From Candidatus Methylopumilus planktonicus (lineage in GTDB: Bacteria; Pseudomonadota; Gammaproteobacteria; Burkholderiales; Methylophilaceae), in NCBI RefSeq assembly GCF_000981505.1, contig NZ_LN827929.1, positions 186,001 through 250,000 of the forward strand: DNA of 64,000 nucleotides, read 5' to 3'. The position numbers were made by a program, and so were the translations under genes. How positions within the stretch are numbered: position 1 is the stretch's first letter; every line of letters begins with the position of its first letter. Positions 33,592-41,935 of this stretch are shown in pieces. The notes below the pieces were generated by a model, which worked only from the letters and a program-made list of their open reading frames with translations, was not told the origin of the DNA and did no database searches.

Positions 33592-33771
33592 ATGCTAAAA
33601 GCAATTAAATTAATATATGTATTTTTACGAAGATTATCAGGAGATGATCTCTATGATCTTTATGTGATGAATCATAAGCAGTGTTCAAATAAACATAAGC
33701 TCATGAGTAAACAACAATTTTATCAAGCAACACTTGATAAAAAATGGAGTGGCATAAAACGCTGTTGTTAG
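33592..33771 (+). CDS. ybdD: YbdD/YjiX-like small protein (DUF466) linked to CstA
   Basis: A 59-residue protein that I read from the sequence between cstA and lgt. It begins MLKAIKLIYVFLRRLSGDD, has the family's central LYDLYVMNHK and MSKQQFYQATLDKKW, and ends in the characteristic GIKRCC. Members lie directly after cstA or btsT genes, and the E. coli homologue has been reported to be needed for pyruvate uptake by these carriers. Its TAG stop overlaps the lgt stop on the other strand by 4 bases (33768-33771). Confidence 0.88.
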   Translation: MLKAIKLIYVFLRRLSGDDLYDLYVMNHKQCSNKHKLMSKQQFYQATLDKKWSGIKRCC

Positions 33772-34535
33772 CTTTTTTTAAAGAGATAAATACCAGCGAT
33801 GAGCATAGGAATAGATAGCCATTGTCCCATTGAAAGATTGAGGAATAGTAGCCCTAAGAAATGATCGGGTTCCCTTGTAAATTCAACTAAAAATCTAAAA
33901 GTTCCGTATAGCATCAAAAAAACAGCAGATATCTGGCCTGTTTCCCTTTTCTGTTTTGAATAAAACCAAAGGGCTATAAACATGATAAAACCTTCAAGAA
34001 AGCATTCGTATAGTTGAGAAGGATGCCTTGCTAAGCTGTCTACATTAGGGAAGATCATACCTAAGAAAAATTGTGTGGGTCTTCCCCATAACTCTGCATT
34101 AATAAAATTTCCAATGCGACCAAATGCAAGACCAAGAGGAACCAATGGCGCGATGAAATCTAAAATCGACAGTAAAGATACTTTATATTTTTTGGCTAAA
34201 AGTATCATGGCGATAACTACACCTAAAAATCCGCCATGGAATGACATGCCACCTTTCCATAATGCAATGATCTCAATTGGCTGATTTATATAGTATTGCA
34301 ATTGATAAAACAAAATATAACCTAATCGCCCGCCTGCAATAACGCCAATAGCACCATAAAAAAAAGCATCATCCAACATCTTTTCATTCCAAGATAGCCA
34401 TAGACGCGTTCTGATTTGAACTTTACCTAACTGAAGAAATCCCACAAAAGCCAAAAGATACATAATTCCGTACCAATGAATTTGAAACGGTCCAAGATTA
34501 ACTGCTACAGGGTCTATTTGGGGATGAATAAGCAT
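33768..34535 (-). CDS. lgt: Prolipoprotein diacylglyceryl transferase
   Basis: Transfers diacylglycerol from phosphatidylglycerol to the lipobox cysteine of prolipoproteins at the inner membrane, the first step of lipoprotein maturation. It has 255 residues and about seven membrane segments. The Lgt signature GRIGNFINAELWGRPT (near residue 140) and HPSQLYE are intact. It is divergent from ilvD with 63 bases between starts, and its stop overlaps the stop of the ybdD-like gene by 4 bases. Confidence 0.97.
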   Translation of the reverse strand: MLIHPQIDPVAVNLGPFQIHWYGIMYLLAFVGFLQLGKVQIRTRLWLSWNEKMLDDAFFYGAIGVIAGGRLGYILFYQLQYYINQPIEIIALWKGGMSFHGGFLGVVIAMILLAKKYKVSLLSILDFIAPLVPLGLAFGRIGNFINAELWGRPTQFFLGMIFPNVDSLARHPSQLYECFLEGFIMFIALWFYSKQKRETGQISAVFLMLYGTFRFLVEFTREPDHFLGLLFLNLSMGQWLSIPMLIAGIYLFKKS

Positions 34536-34598
34536 AAGTTTGTTGTAATTATAAGTTAAAATAATTGTTTAAATTGATTGTAATTTTAAGAGGTCATT

Positions 34599-36452
34599 AT
34601 GCCCGTATATCGCTCTAAAACGACTACTCATGGCAGAAATCAAGCTGGTGCCCGCGCACTTTGGCGCGCCACAGGCATGAAGGATGGTGATTTTACAAAG
34701 CCAATTATTGCAGTTTGTAATTCATTTACACAGTTTGTTCCAGGGCATGTTCATTTAAAAGATATAGGGCAGCTTGTAGCAAGAGAAATTGAAAAACATG
34801 GCGGTGTTGCAAAAGAGTTTAATACCATCGCAGTAGATGACGGGATAGCTATGGGGCATGACGGTATGCTATACAGCCTACCAAGCCGAGATCTAATTGC
34901 AGATAGCGTCGAATATATGGTTAATGCTCACTGTGCAGATGCCATTGTTTGTATATCTAATTGCGATAAGATAACGCCCGGCATGCTTATGGCAGCGCTC
35001 AGAATTAATATTCCCGTGGTCTTTGTTTCAGGCGGCCCTATGGAAGCGGGTAAGGTCAATTGGAATAGTGGAATCAAGAAATTAGATTTAGTAGATGCAA
35101 TGGTAGCAGGCGCTGATACAAGAGTCTCTGATAAAGAATCCGATGAAATTGAACGATCAGCATGTCCAACATGCGGTTCTTGTTCAGGAATGTTTACAGC
35201 AAATTCAATGAACTGTTTAACCGAAGCCTTAGGATTAAGTCTGCCCGGTAATGGAAGTACTTTAGCAACTCATGCAGCTAGAAAAAAATTATTTCAAGAG
35301 GCTGGAAGAGTTATTGTTGATTTAGCGAAGCGATATTACGAAGGTGAAGATGAAAGTGCACTGCCTAGAAATATTGCAAGTTTTAAAGCTTTTGAAAATG
35401 CTATGACTTTAGATGTGTCTATGGGAGGCTCAACAAATACAGTTCTTCATTTGCTTGCGGCAGCTCATGAGGCTAAAGTAAATTTCACGATGAAAGATAT
35501 AGATCGTATTTCAAGAAAAGTGCCTTGCTTAGCAAAAGTAGCGCCTGCCACAGATAAGTTCCATATGGAAGATGTTCACAGAGCAGGAGGTGTGATGGGA
35601 ATTTTAGGAGAGCTTGACCGTGCAACTCTAATTCATAGGGATATTCCTACTATTCACTCTAACACTTTAGGTGAAGCAATAGATCATTGGGATATTGTGA
35701 CGACCAAAAATGAGGAAGTAAAAAACTTTTATCGTGCAGCGCCAGGAGGTATACCTACTACGATTGCGTTCAGCCAGAGTATGCTTTATCCAACTTTAGA
35801 CGACGACAGAACCTCTGGATGTATTCGAAATAAAGAAAACGCCTATAGCCAAGATGGTGGACTTGCAGTACTTTTTGGAAATATTGCACGTAATGGCTGC
35901 ATTGTTAAAACAGCAGGTGTTGATGAGAGTATTTTGAAATTTAAAGGACGTGCGCGTATTTTTGAATCACAAGACGAGGCAGTTACTGCTATTTTAGGGG
36001 ACAAGATTATTGCAGGTGATGTAGTTGTTATTACATATGAGGGGCCAAGAGGCGGACCTGGCATGCAAGAAATGCTTTATCCAACCACTTATTTAAAATC
36101 AAAAGACCTTGGTAAAGTTTGTGCACTTTTAACTGACGGAAGATTTTCTGGAGGAACTTCTGGATTAAGTATTGGCCATGTCTCCCCTGAAGCTGCTGAG
36201 CAAGGGGAAATTGCATTAATTGAAGAAAACGATCAAATTGAGATTGATATTCCAAATAGAACAATTAATTTAATGATTGACGATGTAATCCTTCTTCAAA
36301 GAAAAGATAAGATGAATGCTGATGTTAAGAATGCCTGGAAACCTAAACCAAGAATAAGAAAAGTTTCTCAAGCATTAAGAGCTTATGCATTAATGACTAC
36401 AAGCGCTGATAGAGGAGCTATTCGGGATATTTCAAAGTTAGAGGAAATTTAA
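34599..36452 (+). CDS. ilvD: Dihydroxy-acid dehydratase
   Basis: Converts 2,3-dihydroxy-3-methylbutanoate or pentanoate to the 2-oxo acids, the third step of valine, leucine and isoleucine synthesis. It has 617 residues, the long E. coli-like form. The Fe-S ligand cysteines lie in ISNCDKITPGM and ACPTCGSCSGMFTANSMN, and the C-terminal TDGRFSGGTSGLSIGHVSPEAA motif is intact. An AAGAGG site precedes the ATG. The mutarotase gene follows after 8 bases. Confidence 0.98.
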   Translation: MPVYRSKTTTHGRNQAGARALWRATGMKDGDFTKPIIAVCNSFTQFVPGHVHLKDIGQLVAREIEKHGGVAKEFNTIAVDDGIAMGHDGMLYSLPSRDLIADSVEYMVNAHCADAIVCISNCDKITPGMLMAALRINIPVVFVSGGPMEAGKVNWNSGIKKLDLVDAMVAGADTRVSDKESDEIERSACPTCGSCSGMFTANSMNCLTEALGLSLPGNGSTLATHAARKKLFQEAGRVIVDLAKRYYEGEDESALPRNIASFKAFENAMTLDVSMGGSTNTVLHLLAAAHEAKVNFTMKDIDRISRKVPCLAKVAPATDKFHMEDVHRAGGVMGILGELDRATLIHRDIPTIHSNTLGEAIDHWDIVTTKNEEVKNFYRAAPGGIPTTIAFSQSMLYPTLDDDRTSGCIRNKENAYSQDGGLAVLFGNIARNGCIVKTAGVDESILKFKGRARIFESQDEAVTAILGDKIIAGDVVVITYEGPRGGPGMQEMLYPTTYLKSKDLGKVCALLTDGRFSGGTSGLSIGHVSPEAAEQGEIALIEENDQIEIDIPNRTINLMIDDVILLQRKDKMNADVKNAWKPKPRIRKVSQALRAYALMTTSADRGAIRDISKLEEI

Positions 36453-36460
36453 TTTTTAAA

Positions 36461-37360
36461 ATGATAAGTGAAAAATATATATCAGCTGCTGAAAGCTACA
36501 AGATTACACAAAATGAAATTGGTTTAAAATTTATTACGATTGATAATAGGCTTGCTTCAGCAAAGATTGCGCTTCAAGGCGCTCATATTATGCAATGGAA
36601 GCCACACGATATAAAAAATGAAGTGCTCTGGCTTTCAAGTAATACGAGATATATGCATGGAAGATCTATTCGAGGTGGCGTACCTATCTGTTGGCCTTGG
36701 TTTGGCGCTCACCCTACAGATGGAAGCTTTTGTCCGCATGGATTTGCTAGAGTTATTCCATGGCGTATTAATGAGGTTATTGATTTGGAAAGTGGAGCTA
36801 CTAAAGTGACATTTGTAATGCTTCCAACGCCCGAAGTGAATAGACAGCTTTCATATCAATTTAATTTAGAATTTTCTATTACGATTGGTAGTTCAATCCA
36901 TCTTGATCTTAAAACAACGAATTTATCTGAACAACCTTTCTTGATTGGTGAGGGATATCACACTTATTTTCAGATAAGTGATATTGAAAATATTGAAGTG
37001 ACTGGATTAGAAAATAAAATCTATTCAGACAAAGCGAGGGGATATAAAAAATTCACTCAAGAAGATCAAATTAAATTTGATGCTGAATTTGATAGAGTTT
37101 ATTTAAATACAAAAGATACATGTGTGATTCATGATAAGGGATTTGATCGAAAAATTATTGTACAAAAAGAAAACAGTGAATCAACAGTAATTTGGACGCC
37201 GTGGGATAAAAAAGTTAAAACTATGGTTGATATGGGGACTGAAGATGAATGGAAAAAAATGATCTGTGTGGAAAGTGTTAATGCGCTAGAAAATAGTGTT
37301 ATGGTCTACCCGAATGAGTCTCATAACCTAATAGCTGAGTATTTAGTTCAAGAATATTAA
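36461..37360 (+). CDS. D-hexose-6-phosphate mutarotase (YeaD-like aldose 1-epimerase)
   Basis: Probably interconverts the alpha and beta anomers of glucose-6-phosphate or related sugars in the cytoplasm. It has 299 residues. Typical family segments are RGGVPICWPWFGAHP (about residues 67-81), CPHGFAR with the catalytic-type histidine, GEGYHTYFQI, and the C-terminal MICVESVNALEN. It follows ilvD by 8 bases and is probably co-transcribed, although no pathway link is obvious. Specificity is inferred from family resemblance only. Confidence 0.88.
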   Translation: MISEKYISAAESYKITQNEIGLKFITIDNRLASAKIALQGAHIMQWKPHDIKNEVLWLSSNTRYMHGRSIRGGVPICWPWFGAHPTDGSFCPHGFARVIPWRINEVIDLESGATKVTFVMLPTPEVNRQLSYQFNLEFSITIGSSIHLDLKTTNLSEQPFLIGEGYHTYFQISDIENIEVTGLENKIYSDKARGYKKFTQEDQIKFDAEFDRVYLNTKDTCVIHDKGFDRKIIVQKENSESTVIWTPWDKKVKTMVDMGTEDEWKKMICVESVNALENSVMVYPNESHNLIAEYLVQEY

Positions 37361-37366
37361 TAGTAT

Positions 37367-37402
37367 AATTTTATTTAAATTGCTTTTAATTCAAATAAAA
37401 TT
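37367..37402 (+). promoter_or_regulatory. 15-base inverted repeat upstream of the cytochrome c gene
   Basis: AATTTTATTTAAATT (37367-37381) and AATTCAAATAAAATT (37388-37402) are complementary at 14 of 15 positions around a 6-base loop. It starts 6 bases after the mutarotase stop and ends 8 bases before a TATAAT (37411-37416). No T-tract follows. It could end the upstream transcript weakly or be an operator over the -35 region of the cytochrome promoter. Confidence 0.45.
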
Positions 37403-37448
37403 AGGAGTATTATAATAATTGTAAAATCAATTTAAGGGCGGAAATAAT

Positions 37449-37769
37449 ATGAAATCAGTGATTCTAAGTATGGCAGTGGTTAGTATGTTTATAGCAAATC
37501 AAGCTCAGGCTGCAGATGCTAAAGCTGCTGAAGCATTAGCTCAAAAAAGCGGATGTTTAGCTTGTCATGCCGTTGAAAAAAAAGTGCTTGGACCATCTTA
37601 TAAAGATGTTGCAGCGAAATATAAGGGCGACAAAGGTGCTGAAGCAAAATTAGCAGCCAAGATTAAAGCAGGTGGTAGTGGTGTTTGGGGCCCAGTTCCA
37701 ATGCCGCCTCACCCTCAAGTTAAAAATGAGGATATCAAAACAATCGTTTCATGGGTTTTATCACTTTAA
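37449..37769 (+). CDS. Periplasmic monoheme cytochrome c (class I, c551/c552-like)
   Basis: A small electron carrier in the periplasm. It has 106 residues, with a signal peptide ending near residue 21 (ANQAQA), then the heme motif CLACH at 36-40 and a methionine ligand candidate at 85 in GPVPMPPHP. Length and layout match cytochrome c551/c552. Class I cytochromes pass electrons to terminal oxidases; in a methylotroph it could take electrons from the methanol dehydrogenase cytochrome, but that is inference. A GGGCGGAA site precedes the ATG. A strong terminator follows. Confidence 0.93.
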   Translation: MKSVILSMAVVSMFIANQAQAADAKAAEALAQKSGCLACHAVEKKVLGPSYKDVAAKYKGDKGAEAKLAAKIKAGGSGVWGPVPMPPHPQVKNEDIKTIVSWVLSL

Positions 37770-37787
37770 TTAAGTTTTGAACCTAAA

Positions 37788-37813
37788 AAAAAACCGGCTT
37801 AGGCCGGTTTTTT
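37788..37813. terminator. Bidirectional terminator between the cytochrome c and permease genes
   Basis: Six A plus CCGGC, a TTAG loop, then GCCGG plus six T form an 11-bp stem. It ends the cytochrome c transcript and, on the - strand, the polA-to-permease run. The permease stop codon (complement of 37799-37801) lies in the loop, so the last permease codons form one arm. Confidence 0.9.
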
Positions 37814-39214
37814 ATTTAGGTGACTATGTTTTATTGAATAAGTAAAATAAAAAACAACTCCAATTAATACCCAAATTAAAAATCTTTTCCAAGTTTCAAC
37901 CGGCAAGAAAAACATTAAAGCGCCACATGAAAAAATTCCCAAGAGAGGAATAAGAGGATGCCATTTATTTTTAAAAGTTGCCTTATTATTTTTATGAAGT
38001 TTTCGTATAAAAATGACACCCAGTGAAACAATCACAAAGGCAGCTAATGTTCCAATATTCACTATCTCAGCTAAAGTGCCAAGTGGTATAAATCCAGCAA
38101 TTAATGAGATTAATAGCCCACAATAAACAATAACTTTTATAGGGGTGTTGGTATTTTTGTTCACTTCGCATAAAGAATGAGGAAGTAACCCATCTCTGCT
38201 CATTGCAAAAATAATTCTTGTTAAAGCGTAATAAAGAACAAGCATTACGGTTGTGAGTCCGGCAATAACACCAGTAGAAACAACAGCAGAAGCCCATTGA
38301 AAGCCAATCTTTTGGAGCGCATAAGCAACAGGAGAAGATACATTTAGTTCTTGATATGGAACAACACCTGTAAGCAATAATGAAACAATAATGTATATCA
38401 CAGTACAAAAAGCAAGTGAGCCAATAATACCTTTAGGCAGATCTCTTTGTGGATTGATTGCCTCTTCAGCGGCGGTTGAAACCGCATCAAAACCAACGTA
38501 CGCAAAAAAAACCAAAGAAGCGCCTGCAAGAACACCAACAGTTTTTCCATCAGGTAATGTCGAAAACCATCCATAAGGCATAAAGGGATGCCAGTTAGCC
38601 GGATTCACATTGAACATAGCAACTGAGATAAATAGCGTGATGGTTAAAAGTTTTATAAAAACCATCACAGCATTAAATTTAGCACTTTGCTTTGCTCCAA
38701 TAATAAGCAAGGACATAATTATTAGTATAATGACCATTGCTGGAAGATTAACTATACCGCCTAATGAAGGAGCTTTAGATAATGCTTCTGGAAGGCTTAG
38801 ACCCATAGCGGTAAGAGCGTTATTGAAATATCCAGACCATCCATTTGCAACTGCAGCAATAGACATTCCATATTCCATGAGTAGAATCCAGCCAATAATC
38901 CATGCAAAGAATTCACCAAAAGCAACATAACTATAACCATAGGCGCTTCCACAGCCACCAATCGATGATGAAAGTTCTGCATAAGCCAATGCTGCAAAAG
39001 CGCAAGCAAAGCCTGATACTACAAAAGATAAAATAACTGCAGGACCAGCTTGATTAGCAGCCGCAATACCAGTTAAAACAAATATACCTGTTCCAATGAT
39101 GCACCCTATACCTAGCAATGTAAGATCCAATGCACTCAGACATTTTTTTAAATGCGCTGGATGTTTATGGTTAATATTTTTTTTTCGAAGAATTTTTTTA
39201 AATAGATTATTCAT
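37799..39214 (-). CDS. Amino acid permease, APC superfamily (cationic amino acid transporter type)
   Basis: An inner-membrane amino acid:cation symporter or exchanger. It has 471 residues and about 12 hydrophobic segments. The APC signature LTLLGIGCIIGTGIFVLTG lies near residues 32-50, and the conserved VGFDAVSTAAEEAINPQRDLPKGI region near 240-260. The substrate is not readable from sequence. It overlaps the end of hemF by 8 bases and is the last gene of the long - strand run. Confidence 0.92.
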   Translation of the reverse strand: MNNLFKKILRKKNINHKHPAHLKKCLSALDLTLLGIGCIIGTGIFVLTGIAAANQAGPAVILSFVVSGFACAFAALAYAELSSSIGGCGSAYGYSYVAFGEFFAWIIGWILLMEYGMSIAAVANGWSGYFNNALTAMGLSLPEALSKAPSLGGIVNLPAMVIILIIMSLLIIGAKQSAKFNAVMVFIKLLTITLFISVAMFNVNPANWHPFMPYGWFSTLPDGKTVGVLAGASLVFFAYVGFDAVSTAAEEAINPQRDLPKGIIGSLAFCTVIYIIVSLLLTGVVPYQELNVSSPVAYALQKIGFQWASAVVSTGVIAGLTTVMLVLYYALTRIIFAMSRDGLLPHSLCEVNKNTNTPIKVIVYCGLLISLIAGFIPLGTLAEIVNIGTLAAFVIVSLGVIFIRKLHKNNKATFKNKWHPLIPLLGIFSCGALMFFLPVETWKRFLIWVLIGVVFYFTYSIKHSHLNKKPA

Positions 39215-40115
39215 GACTTAGCCAATCTTTATTCGTTAAAAAATATGTATATAATTTTTCTTCTTTGCTACCTGTTTCTGGTTTCCAATCATATTTCCAT
39301 TGAACAATTGGCGGCATCGACATTAAAATTGATTCAGCTCTACCATTAGATTGCAAACCAAATAGAGTGCCACGATCAAATATCAAATTAAATTCTACAT
39401 AACGACCACGTCGATACAACTGAAAGTCTCTTTCTTTCTCTGTAAAATGAATATCTTTTCTTCTTTGAAGAATTGGTAGATAAGCATTTAAAAAAACATC
39501 ACCTACGGATTTGTTTAAATTGAAAGACTTATCAAAACCTAAACTATTAAAATCATCGTAAAAAATACCACCAATCCCTCTAGGCTCTTTACGATGCTTT
39601 AGATAGAAGTATTCATCACAATTCTTTTTAAATTCTGAATAAAGTTTTTTATCATATGGATCAAGCATAGTTTTCAATGTTTGGTGAAAATGTACTGCAT
39701 CTTCATCGAAGCCATAATAAGGGGTTAAATCCATACCACCGCCAAACCACCATATATCGTCAAGACCCTCTTTTTTTGCAATAAAAAATCTTACATTCAT
39801 ATGCACCGTCGGGGCATATGGATTTCTAGGGTGCAAGACTAGTGATAACCCCATAGCTTCCCATTTTCTATTTGCTGCTTCTGGATGAGCAGCACTTGCC
39901 GAGCCTGGTAACTTGTCACCTACGACATGCGAGAATCCAACACCAGCTCTTTCAAATATATTTCCATTTTCTAAAAGGCAAGAAGTCCCACCGCCACCTT
40001 CTTTTCGTTGCCATGAGTCATTAATAAAATTTTTCCCATCAACAATTTGAAGTGTTTCGACAATATTTGTTTGAAGATTATTAAAGTACTCAAAAACTAC
40101 ATTTGAATTAATCAT
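39207..40115 (-). CDS. hemF: Oxygen-dependent coproporphyrinogen III oxidase
   Basis: Converts coproporphyrinogen III to protoporphyrinogen IX with O2 in heme synthesis. It has 302 residues. The family motifs EGGGGTSCLLENGNIFERAGVG, LHPRNPYAPTVHMNVRFF and WWFGGGMDLTPYYGF are intact. It is an aerobic enzyme, consistent with an organism of oxic water. It follows tsaC by one base, and its end overlaps the permease start by 8 bases. Confidence 0.97.
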   Translation of the reverse strand: MINSNVVFEYFNNLQTNIVETLQIVDGKNFINDSWQRKEGGGGTSCLLENGNIFERAGVGFSHVVGDKLPGSASAAHPEAANRKWEAMGLSLVLHPRNPYAPTVHMNVRFFIAKKEGLDDIWWFGGGMDLTPYYGFDEDAVHFHQTLKTMLDPYDKKLYSEFKKNCDEYFYLKHRKEPRGIGGIFYDDFNSLGFDKSFNLNKSVGDVFLNAYLPILQRRKDIHFTEKERDFQLYRRGRYVEFNLIFDRGTLFGLQSNGRAESILMSMPPIVQWKYDWKPETGSKEEKLYTYFLTNKDWLSHE

Positions 40116-40116
40116 A

Positions 40117-40659
40117 TTATTTTCTAATTATTTTTCTACTAACAAAATCTTGAATCGTTGTAGGTTTTTTTTCACTACCAATATTCCCATCAATAATCTT
40201 CACTTTACTCCTAAACAAATTTTTACATGCCCTAATAGTTTTGATGGATTGTTTATGGCTTAAGTTAGCACTTGTTGAGGTGATTGGAAAGTTGATTGAA
40301 TTTAATAAATTCAAAGTGCTTTTAACTTTAGGGAGTCTTATAGCAATATTATGACTGCCCCCTTTTAACCATGAGGGACAATAATTAGACGCAGGTACTA
40401 ACCAAGTATGAGGGCCGGGCCATTTATCCATCATTTCTTTTTTTTGTGTCTCTGACAGATCTTTCATATATGCTCGCAAATGATTTATCTTGGAGCCAAT
40501 TAAAATAAAACCTTTTGATCGAGACCTTTTTTTTAACCATAGAATTTTTTCTACCGCATATTTATTTTTTGGATCACAACCCAATCCATAACAGGACTCA
40601 GTGGGATAGGCTATAACACCACCTTGTTTTAGATAACGGATTAAGCGTTGGTTAGCCAA
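40117..40659 (-). CDS. tsaC: Threonylcarbamoyl-AMP synthase (TsaC/YrdC family)
   Basis: Makes threonylcarbamoyl-AMP from threonine, bicarbonate and ATP for the universal t6A37 tRNA modification. It has 180 residues, the short single-domain form. Family features are GVIAYPTESCYGLGCDP, the basic KKRSRSKGFILI segment and SITSTSANLSHKQ-type sequence near the C-terminus. It is one base from purD and one from hemF, so it is clearly part of the same transcript. YrdC/TsaC next to purine or heme genes is a common proteobacterial arrangement. Confidence 0.93.
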   Translation of the reverse strand: MANQRLIRYLKQGGVIAYPTESCYGLGCDPKNKYAVEKILWLKKRSRSKGFILIGSKINHLRAYMKDLSETQKKEMMDKWPGPHTWLVPASNYCPSWLKGGSHNIAIRLPKVKSTLNLLNSINFPITSTSANLSHKQSIKTIRACKNLFRSKVKIIDGNIGSEKKPTTIQDFVSRKIIRK

Positions 40660-40660
40660 T

Positions 40661-41932
40661 TTAATTATTATTTAATGCTCTGTAACCTATATCTTGTCGA
40701 TATTGGGCGCCATTAAATTTAACAGTACTGATAGCCTCATAAGCTTGAATTTGCGCCTCTTTTAAAGAATTACCAAGCGCAGTGACGGCTAAAACTCTGC
40801 CGCCTGAAGTTAGAAGTTTATTATCTTTGTATATAGTGCCTGCATGAAATATATAACTATCAGGAATAATGCGATCTTCAATATGAATTTCATCATTTAG
40901 CTTTGGGGACTCAGGGTAACCTGCCGACGCTAAAACAACAGCTAGTGCTGTTCTTGTGTCCCATTCGATTTCTAATGAATCAATTTGTCCGAGAGCTGCC
41001 GTGTATAGAATTTCAAACAAATCACTTTTAAGCCTCATGAGAATGGGTTGTGTTTCAGGGTCTCCCATTCGACAATTAAATTCTAATGTTTTTACATCAC
41101 CCTTTTTAGTAATCATGAGACCTGCGTAAAGGAATCCAGTAAATGGAATGCCATCTTTGCCCATACCATTAATAGTGGGGTAGATAATTTCATCCATGAC
41201 TTTAGAATAAATTTCTTTAGTAACTATAGGTGCAGGAGAGTATGCTCCCATACCGCCTGTGTTAGGCCCCATATCATGATCTAAAAGTCTTTTATGGTCT
41301 TGACTTGTAGCAAGCGGGAGAATTGTTTTGCCATCACATATCACCATAAAGCTAGCTTCTTCACCTTCAAGAAATTCTTCAATTACAATTTTCGCTCCTG
41401 CATCTCCAAATTTATTGTCTACAAGCATAAAGTCAATTGCATCATGAGCTTCATCGACTGTCAGCGCAACAACGACACCTTTTCCAGAAGCAAACCCATC
41501 CGCTTTAATAACAATGGGCGCGCCATGCTCATTAACATAGTGATGCGCTTCATCTGGCATTTTAAATGTTCTATATTTTGCAGTAGGAATGTTGTGCCTA
41601 TACATAAAATCTTTGGCAAAATCCTTAGAGCTTTCAAGTTGAGCAGCTTTTTGAGTGGGTCCAAAAATATTCAAATTTTTAGATCTGAATAAATCAACAA
41701 TGCCTTTGGAAAGCGGTAGCTCTGGACCAACAATAGTGAGGTCAATTTTTTCTTTAATTGCAAAATCTGAAAGAAGATTAATATCGGTCAGATCAATATT
41801 GTTGAATTTTGGATTGAGGTGAGTTCCGCCATTGCCTGGCGCAATAAAAATAGCATTTATTTTTTGGCTATGAGAAAGTTTCCATGCCATTGCATGTTCT
41901 CTACCGCCACTTCCAATGACTAGAACTTTCAT
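40661..41932 (-). CDS. purD: Phosphoribosylamine-glycine ligase (GAR synthetase)
   Basis: ATP-dependent second step of purine synthesis, joining glycine to 5-phosphoribosylamine. It has 423 residues. The N-terminal domain starts MKVLVIGSGGREHAMAWKL. The ATP-grasp core has VIKADGFASGKGVVVA and the conserved GAYSPAP and EFNCRMGDPETQ motifs. It follows purH by 3 bases, the classic purH-purD pair. Confidence 0.98.
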   Translation of the reverse strand: MKVLVIGSGGREHAMAWKLSHSQKINAIFIAPGNGGTHLNPKFNNIDLTDINLLSDFAIKEKIDLTIVGPELPLSKGIVDLFRSKNLNIFGPTQKAAQLESSKDFAKDFMYRHNIPTAKYRTFKMPDEAHHYVNEHGAPIVIKADGFASGKGVVVALTVDEAHDAIDFMLVDNKFGDAGAKIVIEEFLEGEEASFMVICDGKTILPLATSQDHKRLLDHDMGPNTGGMGAYSPAPIVTKEIYSKVMDEIIYPTINGMGKDGIPFTGFLYAGLMITKKGDVKTLEFNCRMGDPETQPILMRLKSDLFEILYTAALGQIDSLEIEWDTRTALAVVLASAGYPESPKLNDEIHIEDRIIPDSYIFHAGTIYKDNKLLTSGGRVLAVTALGNSLKEAQIQAYEAISTVKFNGAQYRQDIGYRALNNN

Positions 41933-41935
41933 AAA

